Source of the DNA: Phoronis australis
Lineage: Eukaryota > Phoronida > Phoronidae
Reading direction: 5' to 3'
NCBI GenBank assembly: GCA_002633005.1
Contig: NMRA01000703.1
Coordinates: 31,747 to 54,899 of the forward strand
DNA: 23,153 nucleotides
A program made the translations under genes and the position numbers. Numbering within the stretch: position 1 is the stretch's first letter; the number at the start of each line of letters is the position of its first letter. This document shows positions 1 to 8,140 of this stretch, one piece after another. The notes below the pieces were generated by a model. It was not told the origin of the DNA and did no database searches. It worked only from the letters and a program-made list of their open reading frames with translations.

Positions 1-739
1 TCCCACAGCACTTCCACGCACCAGCAGTGCTGCATGGCACAATGTGCAAGTCAGTGGCCCTGGATAAATGTGAATCGCAGTACTAAGTTACCATAAGACA
101 ATGTGCCAGTGGAGTGTCTGTGAATCCAGACGAACTATATCTGACTGCTACACAAATAAGCCTTGTTGGTGAGGATGCCCTTTCATAGGCAATGAGTTAA
201 GTGGGGACAATAGCTTATTTCCTTTCCTGCAAGAAACATGAGGGACTGAAGCTAAAATAGACCTAGTCACACTCTGGTCTAGTTCAGAGTCTGATTTTGG
301 GCTCAAAACGATTCAAGTGATATGCTACTGTGTTTACCTTCAAGGGTCTAATTGTGGATGTTATTTAGGATGAATAAGGTTACATGAAAGAAAGACACGT
401 GTTGAAACTGCACCTTTTTTACAAGCACTTCTATAGGCCATTGAAACTAGAACCCAGTGAAATGAAAGACAAAAGCTGAGTCACATTTTAATGTCCTTTC
501 AGAAGAAAGGCTTTATACTATTGGTAAAAACTTTTCAATTTGGTACAGATTATGGGGAAATGATATTCAGCGACTGCATCGATTGTCTTATTGTATGTTT
601 TCAATTGTAGCTAGCTGGATAAGAATCTGCTATGCACAAGATTCGAGAATAAACAATTATCAGTGTATTTAAAAACAAATGGCAAACTGAAAAAGCACAG
701 AAAGAAACAACATTGTGAGGGAGTCCATAATCAGGCATA
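1..739. other. Non-coding flank, nothing recognised
   Basis: All reading frames are broken by frequent stops, and there is no tandem repeat, tRNA-like box or obvious transposon end. If the candidate terminal exon at 740-860 is real, this stretch would be its 3' untranslated or downstream sequence. However, no minus-strand AATAAA was seen close downstream of its stop codon. Confidence 0.4.
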
Positions 740-860
740 TCAGGTGCTGAATTTCTGAATTACGTTCAATTCTCTCAGGTTATTGCTGAAGGATTGCTTT
801 TCACTTTGTCCAATGGTGAAATAGATGGTCAGGCGGTTGGTTTCAGTTGTTTTTTCTTGC
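740..860 (-). CDS. Candidate terminal exon, unrecognised protein
   Basis: On the minus strand a good acceptor (TTTCTATTCTGTTACAG, then GCAAG) opens a frame of about 39 codons that ends at a stop at 740-742. The predicted peptide runs QEKTTETNRLTIYFTIGQ and on to an end in IQKFST. It is hydrophilic with a short beta-like centre and has no motif I recognise. The frame enters in phase 2. The other candidate exon upstream (1510-1664) leaves in phase 1, so the two cannot be joined directly; at least one exon between them, or separate genes, would be needed. What is seen is the acceptor and the open frame. That it is coding is inference, and a chance ORF remains quite possible. Confidence 0.25.
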
Positions 861-1509
861 CTGTAACAGAATAGAAATATTAGCAAATTGTAAAAGAAAA
901 GACAAGACAAAACTACTTTTGTAAGGCAGAACATACTTGACATTTCATCTTCATGTTTATGTGTAGAAACTAATAACCTTTGTACCCAAGTCTTATTTAA
1001 TATCTGAATTAAAACATGTGAAACAGGCTAAAAGTAATTTAACAATGTGTATTTTTCATGACACTTAAAATGTGCTTCTGATCTCAACAAGTAAAATTCA
1101 TTCTAGGTTTCAATTTTTTTCCAAGGCAATGTTACGACATTTACTGAATTAAGGCTTATTCATGTTAATTCGATAACTGAGCTGGTGGTCCTGGGGGTGG
1201 GGTCCATGATAAAATAAGGAAACTCAGTCATCTAGAGAATTTTATTGGAAACAGCATAGTTTTGAAGAGAAACTGCTGTGAAGAAGTCACTCTTGACTTC
1301 TGTGCATCACGTACCATACACCTCTTATTTTTGGGAGCACTCCCACCCAGGACAATATGAATGATATTTGCTGCTAGCCTACCCGGCATCGGGTGAGTTT
1401 CCAAAAAGAAACACTTAGTTCCACTCAATAAAACTGTTATTCAGTGGGGTAACTGGTGGGGATAAAATCACCGAACGATGTTGATAGAAACTGATTGCTA
1501 AAAACTTAC
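861..1509. other. Possible intron between two candidate exons
   Basis: No convincing exon is visible. The longest minus-strand frame here (about 1228-1428) has no supporting splice pattern or recognisable motif. If the flanking candidate exons belong to one gene, a missing phase-1-in, phase-2-out exon should lie here or the model is wrong. Confidence 0.3.
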
Positions 1510-1664
1510 CAAGTAATGTTGTGTAGTCTCCGAATGGAACTGCATCGTCATAGAGCACACACGGGGCTTCAGCATCCACACACTTTTTGTCAGTTAGTTG
1601 ACCCTGTTGACCGCAATTGTCCACGAATATAGTAACCTTAGGTCTTTTGGGAATTTGTGGCCAC
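1510..1664 (-). CDS. Candidate internal exon of a cysteine-containing protein
   Basis: On the minus strand the frame reads WPQIPKRPKVTIFVDNCGQ and continues through KKCVDAEAPCVLYDD to TTLLG. It ends at a consensus donor (TTACTTG|GTAAGT, intron bases 1504-1509). A usable acceptor (CTTCGACAG|GTGG) sits at 1664/1665, and the frame meets a stop at 1706-1708 just upstream, so the exon must start after that point. It enters in phase 2 and leaves in phase 1. Three cysteines in a DNCG...KC...APC pattern suggest a secreted fold; the spacing is loosely like the N-terminal part of ML/NPC2-type lipid-binding domains, but this is too weak to name. The mixed, non-repetitive composition and strong donor make this the best coding candidate in the first 18 kb. 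Confidence 0.4.
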
Positions 1665-1769
1665 CTGTCGAAGACTTGCACCAGGGAAATTGGCAGTAAT
1701 AAGGCTTAGCGCGACGACGTATTTTGATAAAAATTCAATCTTTTACCATTTGTTTACATGCAGACAGCC

Positions 1770-1781
1770 ACGCATGCGCAA
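1770..1781. promoter_or_regulatory. NRF1-like site (GCATGCGC core)
   Basis: ACGCATGCGCAA is one base from the ideal GCGCATGCGC palindrome bound by NRF1 at TATA-less animal promoters. It lies about 105 bp upstream, on the minus strand, of the candidate exon at 1510-1664. A role in starting that gene is inference. A second such word (TGCGCATGCG) occurs near 17200. Confidence 0.25.
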
Positions 1782-2384
1782 TTCAATCACCACTAGTACA
1801 GCAGCGACACCGCGAGGAGAATTCTCCGAATAGCCCCATTTTGACCGGGAGAGAAGTTCAGTTGAACGCCAGCTTACGGTTTATGAATAACAAAAATGTA
1901 CCTCTGATACGAAACAAAATTATGCCCATTAGGTTGAAATAAATAAAAAAAACGTAAAATAAAAATGTCCTTAAAAACAACAATTTCCGGGGACTACCGC
2001 TAGTGCTGAGATCCAGCAGGTGCCGAGACAAAGGCGGCCAGACGTAGCCAACTGGGGAGTCGAAATCTGAGATAGCCCTGCACCATAGCCACCAAGCTGA
2101 AAAGTGCGTATCTTGGAACTAATATATATGTGTATATTATAGCCTTCGAGTTATCGCTAAGTTCAGCTGCTCGTGTGGCCGTACAGTTTGATCATAGTTT
2201 AGGCTTTTCAACATCATTTTTCGGCTTAGGACATGCCAAAAATGACGGGATATTATTCTGGAGCAGCATAACGGCTGTCGAGGCTACACACGTCATATCA
2301 ACACCGTTTCCCCATTCTTAGAGGACAATTTCTTGAGCTACAGACTAAAGTAAGTTTTACTCGACTGCGTGTGGTTTGTCGGGT

Positions 2385-2445
2385 AAAATGGCGGCTTGGA
2401 AACGCAGACGAAGGTGTGCCAAGAATGCTGCGTTCTGATTGGTCA
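2385..2445. promoter_or_regulatory. YY1-type and CCAAT-type motifs, promoter-like
   Basis: AAAATGGCGGC at 2385-2395 matches the YY1 core, and TGATTGGTCA at 2436-2445 is a strong inverted CCAAT (NF-Y) box. Together with the NRF1-like site at 1770 this makes 1760-2450 look like a TATA-less promoter stretch. The ATG inside the YY1 word also opens a 16-codon basic ORF (2388-2438, MAAWKRRRRCAKNAAF) in an ideal Kozak setting. This could be a short upstream ORF or mere coincidence. Confidence 0.25.
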
Positions 2446-2476
2446 ATTAAGCCGTCCGTCATAATCCTGGCGATAG

Positions 2477-3000
2477 GTCAATTGCACGATGTTCAGCGTC
2501 ATTGTACATGGCACAACAGGTAGATGCCAGACAATTTCAGTGGAGGCGCGGGTGCACCTGCCAGATGATTATCAAAAAGGGCTAAAATTGAGCTAGATCA
2601 ACCCAAGAGTGAGGTAACCGCTTAAAACCAGTTGCAAAATATTCAGCGTAAGCCCAGGTATCACGAGTAAACACTGCCAGACAAATCTGGTGGTGATTGC
2701 CCCGCCAGATACGCCTATGAGTTGAGCCAGATCAACCCAAGAGGTAATCGCATGAAAGTAGTTGCAAAATATTCGTCGCAAGCCCAGGTATCAAGAATAA
2801 ATACTGCCAGACAAGTCTACTGGTGGGTTATCCCCGCCAGACACGCCCAAGTACCTGAGTCGTTGAGCTATAGACCAACCCACCAGGTAACCGTTTGAAA
2901 CCAATTGCACGATGTTCAGCATCACTGCACGTGGCACAAAAGTAAGATGCCAAACAATTTCAATGGTGTGGTGCCCCCGTCAGACAAATTATAAAGAGTC
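2477..3000. repeat. Degenerate tandem repeat, about 135-bp unit
   Basis: Units start with TTGAGCYAGATCAACCC at 2588, 2722 and 2863, with a partial unit before them from 2477. Each contains AGGTAACCGCTTGAAACCA-like text, then GTTGCAAAATATTC or ATTGCACGATGTTCAGC, then a TGCCAGACAA...GGTGG core. Spacings are 134 and 141 bp and the copies are clearly diverged. The outer copies (2477 on, and 2863 on) share the CACGATGTTCAGC form, and the inner two share the AAAATATTC form, so the array looks like nested duplication. The ORFs that cross it follow the repeat and are not genes. Confidence 0.75.
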
Positions 3001-3159
3001 GAAACAAAATTGATTATAAGCCCATTCACGCAGAATAAGCATCACATTGAGGAACCAGGCACTTCGATTTTTAATAAAGCCAGTGAGTCCGTACGACATA
3101 AGTCACCCCACAAGGTGAGAGATTTTTGTCCGCAAATTTACGTCAGGGCATGAAAAAAC

Positions 3160-3300
3160 AGAAATATCGCACCTGATACACTATTAAAAACAAAACATCG
3201 CGTCTGAGGTTGGAGCGACCTCACAAGTTTATGCTACAACAGCGAAATAGTCCATATGATACACTATTAAAAACAACCTAAAATCCCTCCGTGAGGGATG
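3160..3300. repeat. Direct repeat with two small hairpins
   Basis: The 19-mer GATACACTATTAAAAACAA occurs exactly at 3175-3193 and 3258-3276, each preceded by a similar AGAAATA or GCGAAATAG word. Between and after the copies lie two hairpins: TGAGGT...ACCTCA near 3206 and ATCCCTC-CGT-GAGGGAT at 3283-3299. It is probably a fragment of a small non-autonomous element. Confidence 0.5.
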
Positions 3301-3436
3301 GCACAAATTGTGTTTGCACGAATTTCCATTTTTCGTTTTCCTATTTTACCAGTCTAAACAACTGCTAAAACGAGGAATAATCGAAATGCCGTCTTTTGCT
3401 GTCGTCTGCATTATGTATGCGCGCCAACTTCCATCG

Positions 3437-3616
3437 TTACTCTGCGCGTGTAAACGCAGAGTACTGTTGTTCCTGGGTTTTCTTCAATTTTATTCTCATT
3501 ACTCTGCGCGTGTAAGCGCAGAGTACTGTTGTTCCTGGGTTTTCTTCAATTTTATTACTCTGCGCGTGTAAGCGCAGAGTACTGTTGTTCCTGGGTTTTC
3601 TTCAATTTTATTCTCA
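3437..3616. repeat. Three tandem units, each with a 10-bp-stem palindrome
   Basis: Three near-identical units lie at 3437-3498 (62 bp), 3499-3554 (56 bp) and 3555-3616 (62 bp). The middle unit lacks the six bases TCTCA plus T. Each unit begins with a hairpin, TACTCTGCGC-GTGTAA-GCGCAGAGTA in units 2 and 3 and a 9-bp version in unit 1. It is followed by CTGTTGTTCCTGGGTTTTC. The array is followed by a TTCTTCTTATTCTTCTTCC pyrimidine tract. The near-identity of units implies recent amplification. Confidence 0.9.
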
Positions 3617-3885
3617 TTCTTCTTATTCTTCTTCCGACCAAATTTGAGGCTTAATAACTCCAAGTACGGCCTTTAAATTCAGCATATGACTTTTGACAGT
3701 ATATATATTTTGATTGGTTATATAATTATATTCCATATTGCACCGGAAGAGGTCGTTTGGTGCAAAGGTCGTATAATTTTCAAAATGCTACTCCTTCAGT
3801 TTTAAAGCTATCTTTTTCAAATTCGGTGCACAGGTATAAGTCTACTTGACAATTTAGAAAATTACTTCATCCAATCAGGTGAAAT

Positions 3886-3898
3886 AGGTCAAAGGTCA
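3886..3898 (+). promoter_or_regulatory. Perfect DR1 nuclear-receptor-type site, copy 1
   Basis: AGGTCA-A-AGGTCA is an exact direct repeat with one-base spacer, the consensus element for RXR, HNF4, COUP-TF and PPAR-type nuclear receptors. It lies inside repeat unit 1. Binding is inference. Confidence 0.35.
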
Positions 3899-4260
3899 TT
3901 AGGTGCAAACTAAAATTTTGAGCTAGACACTTCCAATTGACAGGTCTGATTGGCCCAGGTAAATCAAATCGGAATCCAGTTTCAGGTCATTTAGTGCAAA
4001 CATGGGGGCATTAGGTGCATTAGTCATCTGTGATTCTCAGCGTTAAACACATTTTCCATGGGCTTTGCAATAATTCTCGTAAAGATGCTTAAAATGCACC
4101 GGATAAGGTCAATTAAGGCAAAGGTCATGTAACGTTCAAAATGTTATATCTCTTACGTTTTTCAAGGAATTCTTTTCAATTTCAGCACACTGGGGTAAGT
4201 CAACATGCCAATTGAACACCCTACTTTAATACGAAATAGGCATAACCAATCAGAAAAAAT

Positions 4261-4273
4261 AGGTCAAAGGTCA
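4261..4273 (+). promoter_or_regulatory. Perfect DR1 nuclear-receptor-type site, copy 2
   Basis: The same exact AGGTCA-A-AGGTCA at the matching place in repeat unit 2. It is unchanged although the surrounding units have diverged in many positions. Confidence 0.35.
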
Positions 4274-4658
4274 TTCAGTGCAAACTAAAATTTTGAGCTA
4301 GAGACTTCAGAATTACGTATCTGTTTACTAAGTGCGATTGAGTTTGCATTCTAAATTTTCAGGTCATTTGGTGCACCCATGGGGTCATTAGGTGCATTTT
4401 TCTTCTGAAAGTGACCACTTCATTCATCTTGTATTCTGAAGTGCTGAAAGTAAAACATCTGTGATTATTAGCATTAACCACACTTTTAATCGAGTTAACA
4501 ATTACTCCCTCATCGGGGCTTATAATGCACTGGAAGAGGTCAATTAGTGGAAAGGTCATCAAAAATTTAATATGTAATTTCTCCCACAATTTTAAAGAAT
4601 TCCTTTTCATATTGGTAAACGGGTTGCTGTCAGTAACTTCCCATAATAATTCCAGTAA

Positions 4659-4700
4659 TACGCGCGCGTAGAGTCCGTTATTGTCACGCCGTGACAATAA
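4659..4700. repeat. Two adjacent perfect palindromes
   Basis: TACGCGCGCGTA at 4659-4670 is a perfect 12-bp palindrome. At 4678-4700 an 11-bp arm (TTATTGTCACG) is followed by one C and its exact inverse. They mark the boundary between the large tandem repeat and the SINE block. The sequence TACGCGCGCGTAGAGT, read on the minus strand, resembles the left-hand ACTCTGCGCGTGTA of 3437-3616, so this may be the right end of one element. Confidence 0.7.
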
Positions 4701-4765
4701 TCTTTCTAGTTTTACACAGTGACTAATGGCAAATTTGGGAAAACTGATCAGTTTTGGACAGTCTT

Positions 4766-4962
4766 TATATGTAAATATCATCTTTCTCAGTAAGGTGTGG
4801 AATATGTTGCAAGTAGTTTATCCCGTTCAACCCGCCATCTTTTTGATCACATCACGTGACCTAATGTATATAAGTCCGAAAAGATATCTGCTCCCGATCA
4901 GGACTCGAACCCAGGACCTTCTGCTAACTGTGCAGACGCTCTAGCCACTGAGCCATCGTGAC
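4766..4962 (-). mobile_element. tRNA-derived SINE, copy A
   Basis: Minus-strand bases 4962 to 4891 fold like a tRNA. The A box TGGCTCAGTGG pairs as a D arm (GCTC/GAGC). The anticodon arm has a perfect 5-bp stem (TCTGC/GCAGA) with loop ACAGTTA, and the B box reads GGTTCGAGTCC. Five of seven acceptor pairs survive. C instead of U at position 33 and the mismatched acceptor argue against a working tRNA. A non-tRNA tail follows (CTTTTCGGACTTATATACAT, a CACGTG-containing GTCACGTGATGTGATC, AAGATGGCGG, GAACGGGATAAACTA). The same tail is attached to copy B, which marks this as a SINE. Confidence 0.7.
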
Positions 4963-5022
4963 CACTGGTCAGACACAGAAATCGGACTTAGTGGTGGGCA
5001 TCTTGCCCATGATCTCTATTGT

Positions 5023-5219
5023 GTATGTAAATATCTTTTTCAGTGAGGCCTGCAATATGTTGCAAGTAGTTTATCCCGTTCAGAAGGTCTTGGGTTCGAG
5101 TCCCGGTCGGGGGCAGAAATCTTTTCGGACTTATATACATTAGGTCACATGATGTGATCAAAAAGATGGCGGATTGAACGGGATAAACTACAGTCAACAT
5201 CTTTCTCATAAACAAGCCC
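5023..5219 (+). mobile_element. tRNA-derived SINE, copy B, rearranged
   Basis: Bases 5083-5190 carry the 3' half of the same tRNA-like head (GAAGGTCTTGGGTTCGAG) and the same tail as copy A, but on the opposite strand. The 5' half of the head is missing. In its place 5023-5081 holds an inverted piece of the tail (a direct repeat of 4766-4828), so TAGTTTATCCCGTTC at 5067-5081 faces its exact inverse at 5176-5190. The arrangement is a snap-back dimer with an 94-base centre. Confidence 0.65.
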
Positions 5220-5240
5220 ACAGAAAACTCCACAAGACCA

Positions 5241-5342
5241 ATGACGTCAGTAGCTATATCAACATTTTTCCCGACAATGCTAGAAGTATTTTTTGCCCTG
5301 AACCACCCAAACTACGCCAGATGGGGAACATTGTTGGAATAA
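5241..5342 (+). pseudogene. Relic of a dispersed invertebrate protein family
   Basis: A 33-codon plus-strand frame opens at ATG 5241 and stops at 5340-5342. Its core reads TMLEVFFALNHPNYARW. I recall FFAL-H-NYARW text from many uncharacterised, apparently transposon-linked proteins of marine invertebrates, where it sits inside a much longer protein. Only this short fragment is present and no matching continuation was found in the neighbouring frames. It directly follows the SINE pair. The family resemblance is from memory and needs a search. Confidence 0.4.
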
Positions 5343-6379
5343 CGAGTCCTGATAGTTTTTCAGTTTAGTTCAGAGATTGACAATCATTTCATTTGCACGA
5401 CACATATATGCAGGCAATGGAACTGTGCGCTTTTTGTCTTCATAGTGAATATAAAACACGTTCAAATTAATTATTTATAGACGTTGATGGTGCTCAATCA
5501 TCGTGGCCCCGGGCATCAACATTGGGGGAGGGGGTATCCAACGACTATCTATAATCTTTTTGGAATTCGTGACTGTTGCTTTTCATTTGAATCAAATAAT
5601 GATTCTTGTTTATGTTTCACCTTTTTACTTTTATTATTAATAGTTACAGCCAGGGGATACGGGAAGGGGGGTTCGATCGAACCCCTCACGTGGTGGCAGC
5701 ATCAAAGGATAACACGGGAATCTAAAAGCGAATGTCTGTATCTACTGTAGGCATAGATGTCTAGCCGTATGACCTAAGTACGCCATGTAGCAACGAGTGA
5801 GCTTCCAAAAACTAGTGCTATGTGAATGCCTTACAATTGGCCAAGAAACAAAACAGCGGAAATTTGGGATTTGTTACTCTGCTATTTTGGTTTACTTTGC
5901 TTGCATAGTAAGGTAAAGTGTAGGCATTTTCAAATTTTGAATTGAAAGTGATCGTCAAATATACAAATGTGGTGCTCAACCAGTGTCCACTCTGATTGTG
6001 GATTGACATGGATGCGTGCACAATATAGGCAGTCCTCTGTCGTGCTCAAAAACCAGACATTCTAGTGTCGTGTTTTCATGCACTGAGAAAACCCCGTCAA
6101 GCATTTTCACTTTATTAGGGAAAAGAAGGCCTAGACCTCAACTTTAGTCAATGAAAAAAGTCTTCTCTTGTCAACCAGTTTCCATGGTGCACAGCCCCGC
6201 ACACTTCATACGAGCAACAAACTTGATGGAAAAGATTTCCAAGGTTATATGCCATGTCACTACATGTATGCCGAAGCTCCACTACTCTGAAAGCTCACTG
6301 TGACTCCGAAGGTTCGCAACCTTCGAAAATTCTCGAAGTATTATCCAAGAAAAAAGACACGGAGAAAGTGCCACACAGG
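5343..6379. other. Non-coding stretch with one hairpin
   Basis: No convincing coding region, tandem repeat or tRNA-like box was found. A perfect hairpin with 8-bp arms (CGAAGGTT-CGC-AACCTTCG) lies at 6307-6325. A long pyrimidine- and T-rich patch near 5590-5645 accounts for the ORF around it. Confidence 0.4.
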
Positions 6380-6465
6380 AAAAACTGCAAGTAGGCCTAC
6401 AACAGACTCGAACTCACGACCTGGTGGATAGAGCGGGCGTACATAACCACTGCACCACCACGACC
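6380..6465 (-). mobile_element. tRNA-derived SINE fragment
   Basis: On the minus strand, A box TGGTGCAGTGG (6448-6458) and B box AGTTCGAGTCT (6405-6415) sit at tRNA spacing. The acceptor and T stems no longer pair properly, and the sequence runs on into GTAGGCCTACTTGCAG. This is the pattern of a decayed tRNA-derived SINE, unrelated in tail to the copies near 5000. It interrupts or borders the open frame at 6475-6799. Confidence 0.6.
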
Positions 6466-6474
6466 ACGATTTAA

Positions 6475-6799
6475 CTCCTCATTTGATACTAAGAGACCTA
6501 CTTGTTTGTGCTCCACAGCGTTTGCGCGCGAAACCTTCTTTTTGTAATGCTCATTACATGTTTTATATTTTGTGCCATCAGTTCGTAACAAATTTGTTGT
6601 ATTTAAAATAGTATTCAATTGCCCAAAAGACCAAATCCTTTTTTGTGTTGGCAATAATGACACGATTGCTTTGGAAATCGGTTTGACAAATAGAGAATTA
6701 TGAGTTTCTTTGTGATTTACTAAGGCTTCGATTAGAATTGACATCTTACCAGCAGCTTCTGTTTTTTCATCATCACTCAGATTCCATTTTCTTTAAAAA
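6475..6799 (-). CDS. Unrecognised open frame, possible exon or gene remnant
   Basis: The minus-strand frame opens after a stop near 6800 and reads RKWNLSDDEKTEAAGK, then MSILIEALVNHKETHN, and ends in VGLLVSNEELN before running into the SINE at 6465. It has the mixed charged and hydrophobic make-up of real protein, and it is long for such A+T-rich DNA. A donor-like GCTGCTG|GTAAGA lies after EAAG, so either the upper part is an exon end or the whole is one frame. The next ORF upstream (6773-7003) is in a different frame. I recognise no domain. Confidence 0.25.
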
Positions 6800-7003
6800 A
6801 TGAAGTAATTTTCTACATTGCACGGTGGAGCAGACGACGGAAACGGAGTCGTAGTGCCCAGCGCCACTGCCGGTCGCCTGGGATATCGCGGGAGAACCCA
6901 TACTTAGCCATAGTTCCGTTACGATTGCGCCGTGTTCCGAATTTGACACTTGAAATTGGATCTTAATTGGGCGAAAGCAGAAAAGTAACGTCGAAGTCGC
7001 CAT
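6773..7003 (-). CDS. Unrecognised ORF starting MATSTLLFCFRP
   Basis: The ATG at 7001-7003 sits in CAAAATGGCGACT, a strong Kozak context that is also a YY1-type word. The frame runs 76 codons (ending KKMESE) to 6773. It overlaps the start of the frame at 6475-6799 one reading frame over, near an A-rich run at about 6795. A single indel would join LHFLK to KWNLSDDE. It could be a broken gene, a first exon, or chance. No family was recognised. Confidence 0.25.
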   Translation of the reverse strand: MATSTLLFCFRPIKIQFQVSNSEHGAIVTELWLSMGSPAISQATGSGAGHYDSVSVVCSTVQCRKLLHFLKKMESE

Positions 7004-7084
7004 TTTGGAGGTGGTCTTTCTTATCGACAAATGTCTTAAATTTCAGGTTGCTACTTTTTGAAGAGGAAAAGGTGAACAGAGGAC

Positions 7085-7130
7085 AGGGCCGTAGGAAGCG
7101 GGGGGGGNGGCACGGCCCCCCAAAAAATTA
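7085..7130. repeat. G-run and C-run edge of a dispersed repeat, with an N
   Basis: GGGCCGTAGGAAGC is followed by a run of G, the unresolved base N at 7108, then GGCACGGCCCCCCAAAAAA. GTAGGAA next to long G or C runs recurs at 9421-9460 (inverted). This is the style of repeat ends common in marine invertebrate genomes. The N reflects sequencing trouble in the homopolymer. Confidence 0.4.
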
Positions 7131-8140
7131 TTCAGGCACCTCTCTGGCAAGGGATAACGAAGACAACTGTCGCTTTAATCTCGAATTGTATATCACTTGA
7201 CAAAAATTGATGATCTGACATTTCTTGATTTTTCAAAATATAGCTATTTTCATATGGAGGGGCCCCATCATTGAAGGAGGCCATTGATGATATTCAAGTG
7301 GCCACCCTTTTTATGTTTTTATTGATCAATTCTTAAGAGTCCACTCACGGATAGAGGGCCCAAAGTTGGACTCGAGTACGTCTAGTTTCCTATTTTTTGT
7401 GAAATCGTGCAACCGACTTTCATGTTGAGGAAGGTCACTTCCTGTACCGTATTGTGACCACACGACGGTGGAAAGAACTGTCACTATTTTCCAAGCTTAA
7501 TGATGCTTAGCCTTTCATAATTGAGGTGTCCCATTTCAGACAGTACCCTTTCTCGGTGGAGCAGTTCGGAGAAAGGTCCCTTGACCCTCTATACATGTAA
7601 ATCCGACACTGCCAAGTATTCACGAGGGAAGTTGAGATTCCAAATTCATCAAAAACATATGATTCGTGCAAAGCATAAACCCAAACAACCAAAAAATAGG
7701 ATTGACCGCCATCGAAAGGATGGAATTTTGAAGAACTTCAAGACCGCTATTTGTTAATTACACAAAAAGGGCCCTTTCCGATGGTTAGTTATAAAATAAT
7801 TTTACTGTTTCCCACAGTATCACAAGAATAGTCTCTCTTTAGAAAATGGTTACTCTGAGTTGTTGATAAGGATTTCCCATGTGTATAAAACACTTCTGTC
7901 GAGGCTACCATTGGGGTGACCGTGTACATGTCGAATGAGTGTACTCAAATACTCGCAATAATAAACAAATATTTCAGCTTTTTTGAGCTCAAGTTCAACT
8001 TGTGAACCGTTGTAGGTACCTCGGAAATGACCAAAAATACGCCTTACGTCCAATCTCCCATTTTCCCCTGGTTACCCGTCAAAAATCTTCGAGCATGGGG
8101 AAATGCTTATAACATTCCGTTTTGATCAACAAATTCGTTG
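7131..8140. other. Non-coding stretch, nothing recognised
   Basis: Only short overlapping frames are present on both strands, with no motif, no tandem array and no tRNA-like boxes. Confidence 0.4.

Larger units (their letters stand above)
3740..4640. repeat. Large degenerate tandem repeat with AGGTCA words
   Basis: Units start with GCACCGGAAGAGGTC-like text at 3740, 4096 and 4527, giving lengths of about 356, 431 and a partial third. Shared blocks, in order, are: GGTGCAAAGGTC, then TTTTCAAATTCRGYRCAC, then AATAGGTCAAAGGTCATT, then GTGCAAACTAAAATTTTGAGCTAG, then TCAGGTCATTTRGTGCA, then GGCATTAGGTGCATT, then ATCTGTGATT. The many AGGTCA and GGTGCA words recur throughout. The 140-codon minus-strand frame over this block looks like a by-product of the repeat. 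The array directly follows the palindrome units at 3437-3616 and ends at two palindromes near 4660-4700. Confidence 0.8.

Noticed and set aside
4359-4781. 140-codon minus-strand ORF
   Set aside because: It lies across the large tandem repeat and the palindromes and has no domain; its openness follows the repeat.
4891-4962. A working tRNA gene (loop ACAGTTA, anticodon position AGT) on the minus strand
   Set aside because: Position 33 is C, two acceptor pairs fail, and the same head and tail recur nearby. It is the head of a SINE.
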